The position numbers and the translations under genes were made by a program. 64,000 bases of DNA, taken from contig NC_089985.1 in the NCBI RefSeq assembly GCF_036417845.1, forward strand, positions 32,012,583 to 32,076,582, in the 5' to 3' direction. Shown here one piece after another: positions 1-12,001 of this stretch; the first letter of the stretch is position 1; every line of letters begins with the position of its first letter. The stretch is from Apteryx mantelli. Its lineage: Eukaryota > Chordata > Aves > Apterygiformes > Apterygidae. A model generated the notes under the pieces. That model was not told where the DNA came from, did not search any database, and was given only the letters and a program-made list of their open reading frames with translations.

Positions 1-2059
1 AACATTTTTCACACTACTTGGCAGCTGAAAAAAACATCTAAAAACACAAAGTATTGCCCATGCCATATTTTGAAGAACTATGGGAATTCATCAAAATAAT
101 AAATGATGGATTAAAGTGCTAACCATACACCAAAATGGAATCTTCCCACATATGGATACTGAAAGCTCTTATGAAAAAAACAGATGTTACTGAGAGATTA
201 AAACCTTGTTTTTCAAGTTTAAAGCCAATTAATCTATTTTGCAGAATCATCAGAATTGGTTTGTGTTTAGAAACAACACTGCGATCTATATATTCCAAGA
301 TGAAAACATGCCAGAAGCTTGTCTATACAGAAGTTTCCAGAGTAACAGATGGGTTTTGCGTGCATGTGTCAGGTTCTGTATCTGACCACTTCTGCAAATC
401 TGATAGCCCCAATTCATTGAAATTTGTCAAGAAAGGTCCATATGGACACATCTGTACTCTAAAAGTCTCCTCCGACTTTGACAGTCCTCCCACTGGTATC
501 TCATACGGTACTGCTTTACAAGCAGACATGCCCATTTACCTGCTTTCTTGCCATTTCTCTAAGGTCATACTGAATCCTACCACCTTCAAAATTTCTGGAA
601 CACACACATGCATCTGTCCAGCCACATAACCCTTGCAAAGCTTTTAATAGCCAGGTCTTGTACACATATGCAACCATGTTGAATGCAGCAAGGATTCTTC
701 TTTCTAAGGAAAGAAGGTGGTTTGTTTCTTTCTTAACAATAATCAGAGACACAAGGACATACAACAGTAACATAACCAGAGAAAAGCGACTTCTAGGATT
801 GCAGTGAAGGAAAGATTCTCCAGGAAATAAATAAGAAAACACTGCCAACAAAAAGCCCCCTTTTCAGCAATGCTGCTGCTGCCTGCCCCTTCTAGCCTTG
901 GCTGATTCAAGCTTCCACAACCAACGCTATCACCATGTAACTACTGCATCAATAGCACTGGATACACTGAGGAGACCACAACCTCAAAGCCAGCCAGCTT
1001 ATCTTCGAAAGCAAGTTCTATTTTGTATTTTGCATATTTTGGAAAGGAAAGTTTCTGGGGAACCCGTACAGAAGCCTGTGTAACAAGACAAGGCTCAGAA
1101 CCTCAGCCAGGAAGTGTGATATATTGCAACTGAACCATTCCAGGGGGTTTTAAAGAGTTTACTCCAAGTACCAAGATGACACCATCCTGGACATCTAAAA
1201 CTCAGAAGACTCTTAACTTCTAATAAGCACAGAATGGGGACAGCACAGAGTTCCCACATAGTTCCCACATTGCTTTTCAACAATTATTCCTGGATGTTTT
1301 ATACCCTACAGCCACTGGCAATACCATCATGCCTTACACCTCTTTCCTGTGCCATTTGATATTCCACTCCTCACGCACCTTTAACAGTCTGCAGCACTGT
1401 TTATATTGGAGACCTGTAGTATTTATCTGAAATAATAGAACTTGCTCCTTGCTCCCCTCTACTGCAGGGAATGGGGCCCCAGGGATTATATATACCTGTG
1501 TTAAACAACTGTGTTAATTGACACTACTGATGCAAAATAAGAAAACATAGTTTAAATAGTATCAGGTTTTAAATGTGAACTTTTAACCACTTTTAGCATT
1601 TTATGAAGTGAGGTACTGTAAAACCCAGAGAAGGTGTTCTGACAGTTTTAATCAAGTCCAAAGGTCTTTTAAGCCCTTGAAGAGAATGAAATCGAACATC
1701 TATTTTGCAGTGCACTTTGATCTATAGACCTTTTGCCATGAACATTACAAGGCATGAGAGCCTTCTCAGGGCTGCCTTTAAAGGCAACATTGTTCTCCCC
1801 AAAACCTCATGACAACAGAGGAGGAGAAATAGCAATGAACAGCATATCTATATTGTTTGCTCAAAGCCTTTATGAATAAAGTCTTCTCTATCTCTTAACA
1901 GCATACACCAAGATAATATTATTCATCATAATGAAAGAATTGCAAATATGTAATTACTGGCATATCCCTGCTGCATAATACACACCTCCTGCCCACCTGT
2001 CTTGCAGAGATGTGGATAGATCCTAAGCAGAAGTGAAGTAAGAAGTTCTCCAGTCCCTT

Positions 2060-2098
2060 AAAAAAAAAAAAAAAAAAGCTCCCCCCCCCCCCCCCCCC
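2060..2098. repeat. A18-GCT-C18 homopolymer pair
   Basis: Eighteen A residues are followed by GCT and then eighteen C residues. On the minus strand this reads as a G run, AGC and a T run. The tract opens spurious ORFs on the minus strand that should be ignored. Lengths of such runs are prone to sequencing and assembly error. Confidence 0.9.
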
Positions 2099-3589
2099 AA
2101 ACACTGGATAGGTGTTTCCCCACCAAGGGTGACTGGATAAAGAACACAGTATTTTGCCAGTGTTACTATCACTACTATAGCACATTTACATTTAAATATT
2201 TTCGGTATGGAGATGAAAAAAAACACCTTCCCTTGGAAAAGAGCATCAAATGTGACCAGACTATTTGCCAAATCCCAAATCTTTGGGTCGAAGCATGAGA
2301 GATTTTAAATTAAGTACTGGGAACTAGACATCTGTGTTCCAGGAGAAGGACAAGAAAAGAATAGAAGGCATGTCCTCGCAAAGAGGAGTGAGCACTGGGA
2401 ATCAACACAATGAACAAAGGACACACAGAAATGACACCATTCTCCTAAACAATATTGTAGTAACTCTTCCATTCAGTACCATTACCTCCAGCCCAATAAG
2501 ACCAGTACTACAAAGTGGGAAGGGCAGTACAAATTCCAGTTATAGGTACTTCCTTCCCAAGACAACAGCTCAAGACCGGGGGAAAAAAAGTAGATATGCC
2601 ACCCTTCCCTACATCTGCATTATTTTCAAGCCATTTTACCTCAAGATCAGGACAATATGCAGAAAGTCCACATTTATTTGCATTTGTGACTAGGACATGA
2701 TAAAGACATGTTCAGCTAGCACTTTTTAGCATGTGTACAACATCTGCACTGCAGTCTGTAAAGTTTATACTGTTATGTATTCCATTCTACTAGTTTGAAT
2801 GTTCAGCACTTTCTCTAATAAAGTATGTATTATCAAACATCCATATGGAAAAGTCACTGAAGACAATTCATTTTAAAAGAAGTGCTATACATATAAAATA
2901 CAGTGAACAAGGAATAAACATTCTGTTTGTTTGGTCACAGCCTTGAAATAAATGAGAAACAAGTGATCCCTAACCATATAGTCTGATGATTTGCTGCAGC
3001 TGGCATATATATCCTCTTTGCATGTTCAGTGTTTTGCTGGAGCTTTCTTTCTGACCTAGTCAGTGCAACTTTTAGATGCTGAACAAAATAAAACAAGCAG
3101 TTCTGGGCCAGGTGTTATCTGGCTGGTTCAAACTTCGTCTTTATATCTTCCAAAGACACACTATGCTGTTATTCTGCAGGCATATTGTGCAGGCCAGGAG
3201 TTAAACAATGCCATTCTTCTATCCTAGTGTCCTACACTAAACTGGGGAATAGTAGAAAAACATCTGGAAAAAAAAAAGAAAAAAGAAAAGATATCCTCTA
3301 GTTCATCTCCTCTCCTGAGGCTCAAAAGACTTTAGCTCTATCCTCTCCCATCAGTCTTTGAAAATAAATTAAGCAATCCTCCAAAAAAAGAATTTGTGCA
3401 GTGATCTTCAGCCTGCAGGGCTCCAGGGGTCCACGAATTACTCCTAAGATGTCTCAAAAAGTATCAGAAAAACAAGTTTGTTATCAGTTGGCTGGAATTC
3501 ATTATGCAGGTATTCATACTGCCACTGGAATATTTTTGGGGGAGCTGTAAATCAAAAAAAGATTAGCATATCAGTGTTGTCCAGCATAT

Positions 3590-4920
3590 CTCTAAAATCT
3601 GTCTTCATTATCTTTATACCTTGAAAGTCTGTCCCCGCACCTAATGCCTAACCCAAATATCTGTTGCTGCAATTTCAGCCTATGACTACTTGTTCTATTC
3701 ACAACGAATATCGGAAAATTGACTAACCTCTCTTTGCAGCTACAATTTAAGACATCTTTTCTCCAGCCCAGTACTTCAGTGTTGCCTTACTGAAAGGCAA
3801 TCCTAATAGTTTTTTGAGGGGGGGGAGTGGAAAAATCCCACAGGCCATCCTGTATCCCAACACTGTTTGGCAGCAGAAAAAGGGATGCAATAATATATTC
3901 TGGGATCAGATACAGTCAAGTTTTTCAGAAAAACAACCCCCAACCCCCTAATTTTATTGCCAAAGCTACAGGCTTTTAAGTTCAAAGTATTGATGATGAT
4001 AAAAATTAATGTGACCCACCTACCAAGCATGACAGTTTGCAGGCAGTGACAGTATGTCAGAGCCAACTCCCAGTTATACTTGCAGATAACATTTTTAAGC
4101 TGCTTTATAGATCACCTACTGATGTCTGATAAACTATAAGCTTAAAAACAAACAAACAAACAACAACATTCCACAGCTAAATAACCTTATCTATGTCAAT
4201 CTTCACTCAGGGGTCTTTCTTTTAGAGACCTTGTTATCCTTGGTAGTTCAACCATATCTTTCTCAAAGTGTGATAGTTTCATAAACTCAGCATAATGCTT
4301 TTAGCTCAAGACCTACCAATCCTCAGTAGAATGGAAAGATTACTTCATTAGCTTATTTATGATGCTCTTTTATGTATTCCAGTATGACAAGAGCTTTCTT
4401 CATGACAGCAATGCTGCTGACTCATGACAATTGAGGAACCACTACAACCCCTAGATACTCTACCACAGAACTGCTGCCTAGCCAGCTGTTCCTTCTCTGT
4501 GTAATGTAATATTCCTTAACCTCATAATTTGAATCCATCTACACTAAAATGCATTGTATTGATTTCAGACCATTTCTTTAGTTGATCAAGATCATATCAT
4601 CTGTGTGTTTAGTGCAAATATTGTTCATTTCAATACAGAAAAGTGAAAATACCAAACAATATGCCATCTAGGATAGACTCCCTAATGCGAACACTCTTCA
4701 CTTACCCTTGTCACAGAAGGACAAGCTGATCAGACCTAAGTCCTGTCTTTTTCTAAAGGGTGAGAAAGCACCTCTGGCCACTTTTCAGTATTCTGGAACT
4801 ACGCTTGTTCCCATAGGCTTTCAATTCCCTAACTATTCTAGGGTATGTTCCATCAGGCCCATCCAATCTGAAGACATTTAAGTCATCTTTGACCTGTTTC
4901 TCTAGTTTAACTCGAGTTCG
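3590..4920 (-). repeat. Decayed CR1-type LINE pieces, antisense
   Basis: Several short blocks, read on the plus strand, match the reverse complement of amniote CR1 elements as I remember them. They include the block with CTTGTTCTATTCACAACGAA near 3,690, one with GATTTCAGACCATTTCTTTA near 4,562 and one with CCATCAGGCCCATCCAATCT near 4,851. The blocks are in the order expected for one old minus-strand copy, with gaps and insertions. No reading frame survives. Edges are approximate, and the subfamily is not resolved. Confidence 0.6.
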
Positions 4921-4982
4921 AAGTAGAGAAAAGACAGTTTTCTAGAACTAACAGTCCAGAACATAACACATTCAACGTTTAC

Positions 4983-4993
4983 GGGGGGGGGGG
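4983..4993. repeat. G11 run
   Basis: Eleven consecutive G residues within intronic sequence. No other structure is visible next to it. Confidence 0.85.
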
Positions 4994-7329
4994 AGAGTTC
5001 CATCATCAAGTGTTTAAAGATTAGAATCAAAGGTCTTTTTAAACCACCTCCCACTAATACTGATTAATCCCTCGATGATAGGCGACTATGGCAAAACATT
5101 CCTTTCCGCTGAAAGGCTGGAGACCTGTTGTAATCCTTACCATAAAAACTCATCAGTAACTTCCTGTGTACTGCTAATCTTTGTGCCCATATACCTCTAT
5201 GGCAGACCTGGCCTTTTATTTACAAGATAACTGTTCAGAGCAAATTGAGGATGACAGGGGTCCAAAGAGTGATGATCACTGCCACACGCCCTGTATGTTG
5301 CAACTATGCTATAAGGGTCACACAAATGTCCAGGAAAGCAGCCTCCGCCACATTAAAACTCTTGTCCCCACTGGCAGTTATTCTTGGCCATGCTATTATC
5401 CTTCCCCAATATTTACTATCTACTTGGACCTAGAACAGATGCTGAAAGTAAGGCTACTCTAAGGAAAACTCCTTTAAGATAGATATATTTTCTCCTCTTC
5501 TGGAGAAAGGGGATTCTTGAAATCAAGGATGTGCATCTGAACAACAATATAAACACACAGCTTTGCCTATTAAGAGTCACAACCACCACACCACAACCTT
5601 AATACTCTTTCCAAGGTGGAGGATAGCACTATGAAAACGCCAAACTGGAAGAGATCACAAGATGCCAGGAAAAAAAAAAAGAAATGCTGACATTTCTGCT
5701 AGAACGACCCCAAGTCCTAGGACTTCAGTAGCTTCTGGTGAACCCTCGATCGCAGAGGCATGAAGTCATGTACCCCAGAAATTTGTTAATTGTGTTAATT
5801 CTCCTCTTTGCCAGAGACTTTTGAAGCCCAACTAGAGAAGGCAGGAACTGAAAAGAGGGAAACACATTTGATTTAATCAAGAAATTCCAATTTAGAGTGA
5901 TAAAGTCTGACTGCTAATCTATATGATTAATATGCTCTCTCATTCATTGTCATGCTAATGTCTCAACTCAACCTTAAATTTTTAGGTCTGCACAGTATCT
6001 GCACATATACATATGGGGCAATGGGGACTTAGCCACTATCAATCTTCATATATATTCCCCAAAATATATTTATCTTTTGACCATACAGTTACTCATTAAA
6101 GTTTGGCACATTTTCACAGGAACATTAACTTATAGAACACAAGTTAAACAACATCCTGGCATTCGTGAAGTATTCTAAGGAGAGCCATGTTTCTGCCAAC
6201 TTCACTGCCTTTCATCAAACCTGACAAGTAAAGAGAACATGCACTTCAATTACTCTTACTGAAATGAAAGACACCTACTCTTAGCTGGTATCCTGGTCAC
6301 TACAGAAGTGACACTAGAACATCTACTTACACAGTTGTTAGCTAAATGAACTCTAAACCGCTCTTGCCTCACTGACAGCAATTAATTCCAAACAAGTTAG
6401 CATAAAATTTAACAAACTAAACAAACTTGGTGGTACATACATTGCCTCACCAATTGCAAAATTCAGTAACTATGAACTTTCCCCCTATAAGTTAAAGGAA
6501 GAACAACCTCACATTTGCGCAGCTTTTACAAAACCTAGGAAAAAGCTGTATTCGTGCAAGAACAGCCAGAGCTTTACTGAAGAGGTGTGCTCATGTTTTA
6601 GCTCTGCTTAATATTACTACACCTTTTCCAATCTGTTCATTCAAACAAATGAATAAAGCACACTCTGAAATACACATCACAGATCAAACCAATTCAGCAA
6701 TTACACAACTAACTCCAAACATCTTGTAACACTGAAATTAAATACAAAAGCGATTTCTAACCCTTCAGCCAATAAAGTTTTTGTTCACTTAGTGAAGAAA
6801 AGAACTCCATTATCCGACACTCGATGTTCCTGAAGAAATTTGAAGATCCAACCATAGTATTTTCCAATACTAAGAAAATCAGTGTCCCATGGCTCTTGAA
6901 ATATTTTAACATGTAATGAAAATGCTAGTGAAGATTACTTTCCTATAGTGCCTTCATTTCTTAGTGTAAAACAGGAGTTTCAACAGGCACTAATAGCATA
7001 TTCTAAGCAGTCATATCTATGAGACAAGGTGACAATACCCTGCAACAATGTTCTCAAAGCAAAATCTTTTTCATCATAATCCAGAGTGTGTGCTTTCATG
7101 TGGTTTATTATATATCACATCTGCATTCTCCTTATCTCTCTTATTATTAAGACATCCACTGAAAAAATTAGGACTTTTCTTTTTTTTTTTTAAATGCCAT
7201 CTGTTCCATGCATATTTTTCACTTCAAGTCCTCGTACGGTATCTGCAATGGAAACTTCTATGTCATATGGATTAAGACTACAAACCAGAGGAATTGAAAA
7301 AGCAGAGGCTGGCTTTTATACAAACTACT

Positions 7330-7357
7330 GGGGGGGAAAAAAAAAAAAAAAAAAAAA
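7330..7357. repeat. G7-A21 tract
   Basis: Seven G residues run directly into twenty-one A residues. It could be the tail of an old plus-strand retroposed sequence, but I see no recognisable body upstream and no target-site duplication. Confidence 0.85.
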
Positions 7358-9094
7358 GCATTACTTGAAGTTTTTCTATTCCAAACACAAAGTTTTTAAG
7401 AATTCTTGAGGCATATCTCCCTACAAATGATCTGAAAGAGTGTGAGAGGAAAAACAGCTCCTCTTAAAACTGGCAATTTTATTTCCTCCTCCTACTCTAC
7501 ACCTGTTTCTCTCCTGATTCAGGCACTGGAAATTGGAAATACCGCTCTCCAAACAGATGAGCACAGAGAACCTTTCACTGAAATACAGGCCATATTCATT
7601 CATGAACTAACATTTGCATAAGCTTTTCTCATAACCAACTAACATTTTACAGTGGCAACGTCAGCTCTACAGTAAGCTCACCTCCAAAGGCTTTTCAATT
7701 ATGAGCTGTTTTCTCATCTCCGTGCCCCCTTTTGTTATTTCCATACTTTCCTCAGTCACTTCCAACATTTCAGAATATTATTAACATTATTAAGATTTGT
7801 GTCACTCAGAGCTTGGGGGTGGGGCAAGGAAGGATGACTTACCTGGTCATATTAATATAAAAACATTTTTAAGCCAAGCTCTTAAAAGATTCTGTCATCG
7901 CCTACAATGATTCAAATAACAACTGTTCTCCTAAAGCTGTTTAAAAACTTGTAACTTCTGCAAACACCTACTAACTACTCTAAAATTGTTCCAGATTGGC
8001 TCATTATTAAATTGAAATCGACTCAGTCTTAAATACTTCTTTGGAACAGTAGGTGTGAACACAGCTGTTCTGATCAAGTCTAACTACAGCTGTTTAAGTT
8101 AAACCATGCAAGGCCTCAGGCTAACAAGGCATAAAACACACCAGACACATCGAAATAACTTTCAGGAGGGCGAACAGCGAGAAAGCCGCTCCACACTCGC
8201 ACCAGGCGTTGTTATTTTGCGTCGCATTGGGAAGGGGAACAGATAACGAGTAACATCTGACAAGTTTCCCAGCCCACGTTTGCTCTGGCCCCGCACACGT
8301 CGGCCGAGAGAAGATCGCAGCGGGCTGGGGAAACACGGGCTCGGCTGCCCAGAGCACACGTGTCACTGCCACACACCGATCTCGCCCTCCCGCTGGGGGG
8401 TGCCGGAAAAACCGGCCGTAAATCCTGCAGCAACGCAAGGAAACAGCCCGAGAAAGCCCAAGCGAGGCACGGCTCACCCAGTTTCGTTTCCAGCTCGCAA
8501 TCAAACCAGGAGGCAGCAGAGTCGCCTCTGCCCCAGGCGCTCCGCCTGCCCTGGCCCGGGTCGCCGAGCAGGAAGCCCCGAGTCCGGCTCGGCCCCCCCG
8601 GGGACTTTACCCCGGCGGACGGCGGCGCCCCGGCCTCTCTCCGCCCCGCGCGGGCCCATTTAATGACAGGACGATGTAGAACTCCCGGCGAGCGTCAAAA
8701 CAACGCCCGGCCGAGGGAAACGCCGAGGCCGTGTCAAGCGCTAGAAACTTTCCGGCGAAGCAGGAAACAATAAACGAGGCGCCTCAGCCCCTACCCCCGG
8801 CCCGGCCCGGCCCCGCGGGGGCCCCGCGCCGCCCGCCCCCGGGAGCGCGGCTCCCCCGGGCCCGCCGCGGCTGAGGGGGAGCGCGGCGGGGCCGAGGGCG
8901 GAGAGAGCCCCCGCGGCGGCCGCACCGCCGCCGCCTCCGGCGGGGTCCCGGCCTGGCGGGAGGCCGCTGGCGGGCCGCTCCGAGGCCGCGGGGCCGGCGG
9001 GGGGCGGCGGGCCGGGGCCCGGCGCGGCGGGGCGCGGGCCGGGCGGGGAGGCGCGGCGGGGCGCCGGGAGGAGGGGGGTGGGTGCCGCACTCAC

Positions 9095-9200
9095 CGGCCA
9101 GGCCCCTCTCGCTGCCTCCTGCGGCCCCAGAACCATAACAAAGCTCTGCCCAAAATGGCTGCCCGGCCCTGCCCGGCCGGGGGCCGGAGGGGGCGGGGCC
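9095..9200 (-). other. GPBP1L1: GPBP1L1 5' UTR exon 1 (5' edge unknown)
   Basis: On the minus strand the exon ends in CTGGCCG followed by a GTGAGT donor whose G is at 9,094. It lies beside the YY1-like motif at 9,151-9,163, a common start-site element. No coding start that joins to a known protein is visible, which fits a non-coding first exon. The upstream edge at 9,200 is a guess; the true start could be tens of bases either way. The gene name comes from synteny with human TMEM69, so this is a moderate-confidence call. Confidence 0.45.
9151..9163 (+). promoter_or_regulatory. YY1-like motif
   Basis: The sequence CAAAATGGCTGCC contains the AAAATGGC core typical of YY1 sites close to the start of CpG-island genes. 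It lies within the inferred first exon of GPBP1L1, so it could position that start site. Confidence 0.5.
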
Positions 9201-9346
9201 TGCGCGCGCGGGGGGCGGGGACAAGGAGGCGGAAGGGACACACCCACCTGGCTCGGGCAGCGGCCACGCGGAGCCCCTCCCCCCCGGCTAGGGAGAGGGG
9301 CGCGCGCACTCGACCCGGCGGGAGCGCGCGCCGGGCCCCCGCCCCA

Positions 9347-9351
9347 CCAAT
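9347..9351 (+). promoter_or_regulatory. CCAAT box (NF-Y type)
   Basis: CCAAT is followed by CGG, a favoured NF-Y context (CCAATCGG). It sits about 50 bases before the first ZNF143-type motif, between the two divergent transcription units. Confidence 0.55.
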
Positions 9352-9400
9352 CGGAACGGTAGCACGCGCCGTCGTCGCCGCCTGTCGGGCGCCGCCGGAG

Positions 9401-9419
9401 ACTACGAGCCCCAGAAGGC
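9401..9419 (+). promoter_or_regulatory. ZNF143/THAP11-type motif 1
   Basis: ACTACGAGCCCCAGAAGGC resembles the ACTACAATTCCCAGAATGC-type element bound by ZNF143 and THAP11 in many CpG-island promoters. The ACTAC and CCCAG blocks are kept; the middle and the 3' end differ. It faces the second copy at 9,468-9,486. Confidence 0.6.
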
Positions 9420-9467
9420 CGTGCGGCCCCTCCCGCGGCGCCGATCGCCGGAGCGCCGCGCCGCAGT

Positions 9468-9486
9468 GCAGGCTGGGATTTGTAGT
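9468..9486 (-). promoter_or_regulatory. ZNF143/THAP11-type motif 2, inverted
   Basis: On the minus strand this reads ACTACAAATCCCAGCCTGC, a close match to the ACTACA-CCCAG-TGC element. It is inverted relative to the copy 48 bases to its left. The TMEM69 start site is likely near here. Candidate TMEM69 exon 1 donors follow at 9,515 (GTGAGC) and 9,535 (GTGAAG); I cannot choose between them. Confidence 0.65.
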
Positions 9487-10566
9487 CCGCCCCGAGCCCG
9501 CCACGCCTTTCCGCGTGAGCGACGCTCTCCCGCGGTGAAGATCCCGAAAACTAAAAAGGGGGAGCGGGCGCTAGCCCCCCTTCAGCGGACCAACACAGCA
9601 ACCCTGGAGGAAGCAGAGGCCCTTGTAGCAGCTCTGCCAGCCAGACCAGCAGCCGCAAGCCCCGGGGGTCCGGGGACGCTCGCTGCAGGGCGAGGAATGC
9701 AGACCCGGCGCAGCTCCGGCAGCAGCAGCAGCCCGCCTTTGACACTCGTGCGAAGAGTCACGCCAAACCCAGGGCCTTTCCTCGCCTCCGCCCGAGAGCT
9801 GGTGAAGAGCCTCCCTGCATGAGAACGCCTTTCTCCAGCCGAGTTACTGCAGTGACAGCGGGCACAGACACAAGCCTGCTCCCCTCCCTTGGTGGAGGAT
9901 CTGCTTTTTGACTCTGTCGTCCCCCTTTTTTAAGCACTCCAGATCCCGGGATCCCGGGCGGGTGTCACGCACGCCTGCACGCGGCCCGGGCACGGCGGAA
10001 CGAGATCGGCAGCGCCTGTTCCCGCCCGGACTTTCCCCGCCGAGCGCCGGCGCCGCCTCCCGGGGCACCGGAAGCTGCGGCAGCGAGGAGGCTGCAGGGC
10101 CGCGCCGGGAGCCGAGGCAGAGCGGCGGAGGCCGGGCCGGTGGGTGCCGCCGTGCCGGGCGGGGGCTGGCGGCGGGCACAGCCCGGGGGGAACCGCTTCG
10201 GCCCCGCGGCCGTGCAGGCTTCTCCTGCCCCGGCCCTGCCGCGCGGGGCACCCCGCTCCCCCTGCTCGCCTTTCCCCCTTCGCTTTCGTCCCTTCTCGAG
10301 TAGCTCAGGTACAACTGAGCGTAATGAGGTTTCCACCCTGTAGTAGCTGAGGGTCGTTTTTACAAGTTTATATTACAAGTTTATTACTTCAGTTCATAGA
10401 GCAATCTGAAGCAAAATATCTTGTAGCTGGTAAATAAGGATAGAATGCATAAAGTATTTAAGTATACAAAGAGTCTTACAACTGATAAGACTCTGACTTA
10501 ACTTGGGACATAACGCAAACTCAGCTATTCATCAGTTTCAGACTGTCTCCTGAATTTTTGTTTTAG

Positions 10567-10629
10567 GGCCTTGATAAAGCAAGTATGTTTCATCTTGTAC
10601 AACGATGCTGCTTCCAGACACCTTTCAAA
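10567..10629 (+). CDS. TMEM69: TMEM69 coding exon 1 (CDS from 10,585)
   Basis: The acceptor is a T-rich tract ending TTTTAG at 10,566. ATG at 10,585 has A at -3. Fifteen codons (MFHLVQRCCFQTPFK) end at a GTAAGT donor at 10,630, in phase 0. The opening MFHLVQR resembles human MLRFIQR. Bases 10,567-10,584 are 5' UTR; the first, non-coding exon must lie in the CpG island. Confidence 0.85.
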
Positions 10630-12001
10630 GTAAGTTTTTGAAGCATTTTTTGCTCTTTCTTTAAAAATAGAACAGCAAAAGATATAATTGGAGCACTGAA
10701 AAAAGGTGACTTACACATTAGAGTAGGTGTGCTTTTATCACAATAAGCTTTTCTGAGAGAATTCCTAATTTTACAGCAGTGTTTAGCCAAAACTAAGACA
10801 TTTCTTTTATAAAAATCAAGTTTTAGTGACCAAAGTGCTTTCCCCAGCTCCCGTTATCTTTGTTTTTGTATAGTGTTGAGGGGATAGTAGCTAGTTTTTG
10901 GGTTGACAACTGTCCTATTTCTATAATCATTTCATGCTCTTCTGTCAAAAGGACTTCTGAAAAGGATTGGTACATCTAATTTAACAAAGCCTAAAGAATG
11001 TTTGGTTGGAAGAATAGGTGGATATACATATCTTTCAGATCTCCTTATTCACTACAAAGAACCTAGCTGCTCTTCATCAGATTACTTATGAAAGCCATGT
11101 CAGTTAACCGGTTAAGTTAAAAACATCCCAAAACTGAGGGGAAGGGCAACTGTGGGGGACCTTGACCTGGAAAACTATTTGGTACAAAATTTCCCATTTA
11201 AGTTAGGTAACTGTAGGATAAAAAGTTTTCATTGCAAGGTGTTCAGTACAAGTTTTATAATTGCAGCTCCAGAAGTTAACTGGTCCCAGACTGCTGCAGT
11301 ATGGAAAGAATAAGACAACTTACTCTTCTCCTCTCATCCTCCACCTGCACAGAGATGTTTGTCTTCTTTCAAGATCTCCGAGCCTCAACCGAGCATCGAT
11401 ATATGCAACCAAGCTCCAGGCATTTCACACCTCTATTCCCCTCTTAAAGAAAAAACCCCCCAAAGAACCTGAGACCAAAGACTTGGACCCAATGCAATAC
11501 CGTATGAAGTCACTAAAGGATTCTCCAAAGCCAGCCCTTTACTTAAGCCTTGCAGGGCTAATTCCATTTGTTTCTGTGCCACTGGTAATGGCCATCCAAG
11601 GGACCTATTACCCGGAGCTGGCATTTGCTCAGATTACATATGGTGCCGTAATAGTCTCTTTCCTAGGAGGAATCAGGTGGGGATTTGCTGTCCCAGAAAA
11701 CAGTCCAGCCAAGCCAGACTGGCTGAACCTGGCTAACAGTACAGTTCCTCCTTTATTTGCTTGGCAAGCCTTACTTTTTAAAGATGTCACCCATGGTGCA
11801 ATCCTGCTTGTAATGGGCTTAGGCATAGCGCTACATTATGACCTTGGCCTTCTTCCTACTTATCCTAGTTGGTTTAAAGCGCTGAGGGTAGTGGTAACAG
11901 TGTTGGCAGTATTGTCACTAATAGCCACTGCAACACTGAAGACAATTGATTCAGAGAAGCAGCTAAGTAACAGCACAAACAAATGGAAGAACACAAAATA
12001 A
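10585..12001 (+). CDS. TMEM69: TMEM69, transmembrane protein 69 (2 coding exons)
   Basis: Joining 10,585-10,629 to 11,267-12,001 gives 259 aa; human TMEM69 is about 247 aa from memory. The N-terminus has several basic and no acidic residues, so a mitochondrial targeting segment is plausible (inference). The membrane core starts around residue 100 with the SPKPALYLSLAGLIPFV block. It includes FLGGIRWG (about 147-154), the hallmark of the DUF3429 family, and ends with the LPTYPSWFKALRVVVTVLAV helix. Four or five membrane segments are likely. The molecular function of the family is not known to me. The reading frame is open to TAA at 11,999-12,001, and no frameshift is seen. It is convergent with IPP downstream and divergent from GPBP1L1 upstream. 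A start at TTG 11,261, suggested by a simple ORF scan, is wrong because it falls in the intron. Confidence 0.93.
11267..12001 (+). CDS. TMEM69: TMEM69 coding exon 2 (terminal)
   Basis: The acceptor TTATAATTGCAG ends at 11,266, and the exon opens in phase 0 with CTC CAG AAG. It carries 244 codons and a TAA stop, and holds the whole DUF3429 membrane core. Confidence 0.92.
   Translation, partial: LQKLTGPRLLQYGKNKTTYSSPLILHLHRDVCLLSRSPSLNRASIYATKLQAFHTSIPLLKKKPPKEPETKDLDPMQYRMKSLKDSPKPALYLSLAGLIPFVSVPLVMAIQGTYYPELAFAQITYGAVIVSFLGGIRWGFAVPENSPAKPDWLNLANSTVPPLFAWQALLFKDVTHGAILLVMGLGIALHYDLGLLPTYPSWFKALRVVVTVLAVLSLIATATLKTIDSEKQLSNSTNKWKNTK

Larger units (their letters stand above)
1..9094 (-). other. 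GPBP1L1: Probable GPBP1L1 intron 1
   Basis: I see no convincing coding exon on either strand here. The stretch is AT-rich with many stops, simple tracts and decayed LINE pieces. It is assigned to the first intron of GPBP1L1 (vasculin-like, a transcription-regulator relative of GPBP1) because a consensus 5' splice site on the minus strand lies at 9,094-9,089 inside a CpG island, and because in human GPBP1L1 lies head-to-head with TMEM69. Seeing this is direct for the splice site only; the gene name rests on conserved order. Any further 5' UTR exons inside the stretch would not be visible to me. Confidence 0.45.
8160..10310. promoter_or_regulatory. CpG island, bidirectional GPBP1L1/TMEM69 promoter
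   Basis: The sequence switches from AT-rich to very GC- and CpG-rich over about 2 kb. It contains a minus-strand 5' splice site (intron starting at 9,094), a CCAAT box, a YY1-like motif and two ZNF143-type motifs, and no obvious TATA box. TMEM69 is transcribed rightward from here; GPBP1L1 is inferred to run leftward. All long ORFs in the island, on both strands, look like products of base composition: they overlap one another, are dominated by Pro, Arg, Ala and Gly, and match nothing I know. Confidence 0.85.

Noticed and set aside
135-629. 164-codon plus-strand ORF near the left edge
   Set aside because: No family resemblance, no splice support, and competing ORFs on the other strand. It does not look like GPBP1L1 coding sequence.
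8741-10336. Many ORFs of 90-170 codons in the GPBP1L1/TMEM69 island
   Set aside because: They overlap in up to six frames with low-complexity Pro/Arg/Ala products. No splice or family evidence supports any of them.
11261-11266. TTG at 11,261 as the TMEM69 start
   Set aside because: These six bases are the end of the splice acceptor. The true start is the ATG at 10,585 in the preceding exon.
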